Assembly (NCBI GenBank): GCA_022616395.1 | Contig: JAKEEV010000443.1 | Coordinates: 1 to 5,903, forward strand | DNA length: 5,903 nt | Direction of reading: 5' to 3' | From: Planctomycetia bacterium | GTDB taxonomy: Bacteria; Planctomycetota; Planctomycetia; Gemmatales; Gemmataceae | Part shown: piece after piece, positions 4,682 through 5,903 of the stretch | Layout of the letters: every line of letters begins with the position of its first letter | How positions within the stretch are numbered: position 1 is the stretch's first letter | The notes under the pieces: model-generated | Told to the model about the DNA's origin: nothing | Databases searched by the model: none | What the model saw: the letters and a program-made list of their open reading frames with translations, nothing else | Translations under genes and position numbers: made by a program

Positions 4682-5903
4682 ATGCTCACGCTTGTGAAGT
4701 ATTCGATTGGCGTCGGGGACCGGTTCGCGCATCAGGCGAAGGCTCAGCTCCGCGCGTGTATGCTTGCAGCCGAACATGGAGTGGAAGTGATTCCCGTCTG
4801 GAACAAGTCGAATCGCGAACACACGATCATTGGCTCCGAACCTGCCAGCGTGCGCGCTTCAGCCGATGCCGCAGTGCAGGAACTCGGCTGGACGAGAGCC
4901 TATCACGTTGACGCCGACCATATTCGCCTCGAAACAGTTGATCGTTTCATCCCCGCGAGCGACTTCTACACGATTGATGTTGCCGATTCCATCGGCCACG
5001 CGGCGGAACCCAGCGCGGTGAAGGCGTTCGTGGATCGGCACGCGGATCTCGCCGACGGGTTATCCAATTCGGTGTATGTCCGCGGTCCCGATGGCCGCGA
5101 GATTGGCCGAATTCTTCCCCCAGGAAGCGCCGAGACGTTCGGGATCACTCGCGCGGACATTGAGCGCGTCGCGGCGAAGTACCTGAAGGCGGTGCAGGAT
5201 GCAGGAGCAATTTACCGCAAGATCGCGGCGGCGAAAGGCGCGGGGAATTTCATCACCGAAGTGTCGATGGACGAGACCGACGCTCCGCAAACGCCGCCTG
5301 AGTTGCTGCTCATCCTCGCTGCGCTCGCGGACGAGAAAGTTCCGTTGCAAACCATTGCTCCGAAGTTTACTGGGCGGTTCAACAAGGGCGTGGACTACGT
5401 CGGGACCCTTCCGCAATTCGAGAAGGAGTTTCGAGACGACCTTGCGGTGATCGCGTTCGCAGTGAAGTCGTTCGGACTGCCCGCGAATCTGAAACTGAGC
5501 GTGCATTCCGGCAGCGACAAGTTTGCGCTATACCCCATCATGCGCAAGGCGATTCGCGACACCGGAGCCGGACTTCACCTGAAGACCGCAGGCACAACGT
5601 GGCTGGAAGAGGTGATTGGCCTCGCTGAGAGTGGCGGAGATGGTCTGGCTTTGGCGAAGGAAATCTACACGGGCGCTTTGAAGAAGAAAGCCGACCTCTG
5701 CGCTCCGTACGCAAGTGTCATCGACATTGACGAGACGAAATTGCCGACCGCGGAGACAGTGAACGGCTGGAGTTCGGAGCAGTTCGTCAGCGCGCTTCGT
5801 CACGATCCCGCGAACCCCGCGTTCAACGCATCGCTCCGTCAGTTGGTTCACGTGGGCTTCAAGATCGCGGCTCAGATGGGCGACCGCTACCTGAAGATGC
5901 TCA
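4682..5903 (+). CDS. uxaE: Tagaturonate epimerase family protein, N-terminal 407 residues (3' end outside window)
   Basis: The frame starts at ATG 4682 behind GGAG and stays open to the window edge. Family landmarks, recalled from UxaE proteins of about 480 residues, are present in order: SIGVGDRFAHQ (8-18), HVDADHI (75-81), FYTIDVADSIG (95-105), EVSMDET (193-199), APKFTGRFNKGVDYVG (226-241), SVHSGSDKFALYP (273-285) and HLKTAGTTWLEE (299-310). UxaE interconverts D-tagaturonate and D-fructuronate, linking galacturonate and glucuronate catabolism in organisms using this route; it is a metal-dependent cytoplasmic enzyme. The acidic and His residues in these motifs are the likely metal and catalytic site. 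One family position I remember as His after EVSMDET (TP-EH) reads Leu here (TPPELLLIL, 204-212), so substrate specificity could differ. About 70-80 C-terminal residues are missing. No other uronate genes lie in the window, so the pathway role is inferred from family alone. Confidence 0.78.
   Translation, partial: MLTLVKYSIGVGDRFAHQAKAQLRACMLAAEHGVEVIPVWNKSNREHTIIGSEPASVRASADAAVQELGWTRAYHVDADHIRLETVDRFIPASDFYTIDVADSIGHAAEPSAVKAFVDRHADLADGLSNSVYVRGPDGREIGRILPPGSAETFGITRADIERVAAKYLKAVQDAGAIYRKIAAAKGAGNFITEVSMDETDAPQTPPELLLILAALADEKVPLQTIAPKFTGRFNKGVDYVGTLPQFEKEFRDDLAVIAFAVKSFGLPANLKLSVHSGSDKFALYPIMRKAIRDTGAGLHLKTAGTTWLEEVIGLAESGGDGLALAKEIYTGALKKKADLCAPYASVIDIDETKLPTAETVNGWSSEQFVSALRHDPANPAFNASLRQLVHVGFKIAAQMGDRYLKML

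Noticed and set aside
4603..4911. 102-residue plus-strand open frame
   Set aside because: It overlaps the uxaE-like gene in another frame. The UxaE frame has clear family motifs and a Shine-Dalgarno.
1..5903. A coherent new defence, secretion or biosynthetic system
   Set aside because: The genes lie in three transcription blocks with unrelated family functions, and there is no shared motif, toxin-antitoxin pair, nuclease or mobile-element gene to tie them together.

Overview
The window looks like a chromosomal piece of a GC-rich planctomycete, probably close to Gemmata or its relatives. This is inferred from gene style only: a multi-EF-hand protein of the kind abundant in that group, an Asp-rich low-complexity protein, weak Shine-Dalgarno use, and long intergenic regions full of palindromic repeats. 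No marker gene fixes the taxonomy.

Layout. (1) Positions 1-617, plus strand: the C-terminal 204 residues of a four-EF-hand protein whose start lies outside the window. (2) Positions 618-752: a convergent intergenic region with a strong 12-bp-stem terminator and a REP-like imperfect palindrome. (3) Positions 753-3259, minus strand: three genes read right to left, namely a short acidic D/E-rich protein, a YkuE/YaeI-like metallophosphoesterase, and an NAD-dependent nucleotide-sugar epimerase of the extended SDR family. Hairpins separate them, so a single uninterrupted operon is doubtful. (4) Positions 3260-3637: a structured divergent intergenic region with a promoter-like site for the rightward gene. 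(5) Positions 3638-4450, plus strand: a polytopic membrane protein that I read as an alkaline-ceramidase-like member of the CREST hydrolase superfamily. (6) Positions 4450-4566: a nested inverted-repeat element. (7) Positions 4682-5903, plus strand: the first 407 residues of a tagaturonate-epimerase (UxaE) family protein, cut by the window edge.

The genes do not form an obvious pathway. The SDR epimerase and the UxaE-like protein both handle sugars: activated nucleotide sugars for surface polysaccharide in the first case, and probably hexuronate catabolism in the second. The phosphoesterase and the ceramidase-like protein may act at the membrane. I see no defence system, CRISPR array, transposase, tRNA or rRNA.

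The points most worth a second look are: the ceramidase-like protein, which keeps the His/His/His/Asp metal site but has Gly where the family has its conserved Ser; the nested inverted repeat, whose sequence style runs into the end of that gene; a perfect 22-bp GT-rich inverted repeat that contains the phosphoesterase stop codon; and the triplet-repeat acidic protein with regularly spaced Phe residues.
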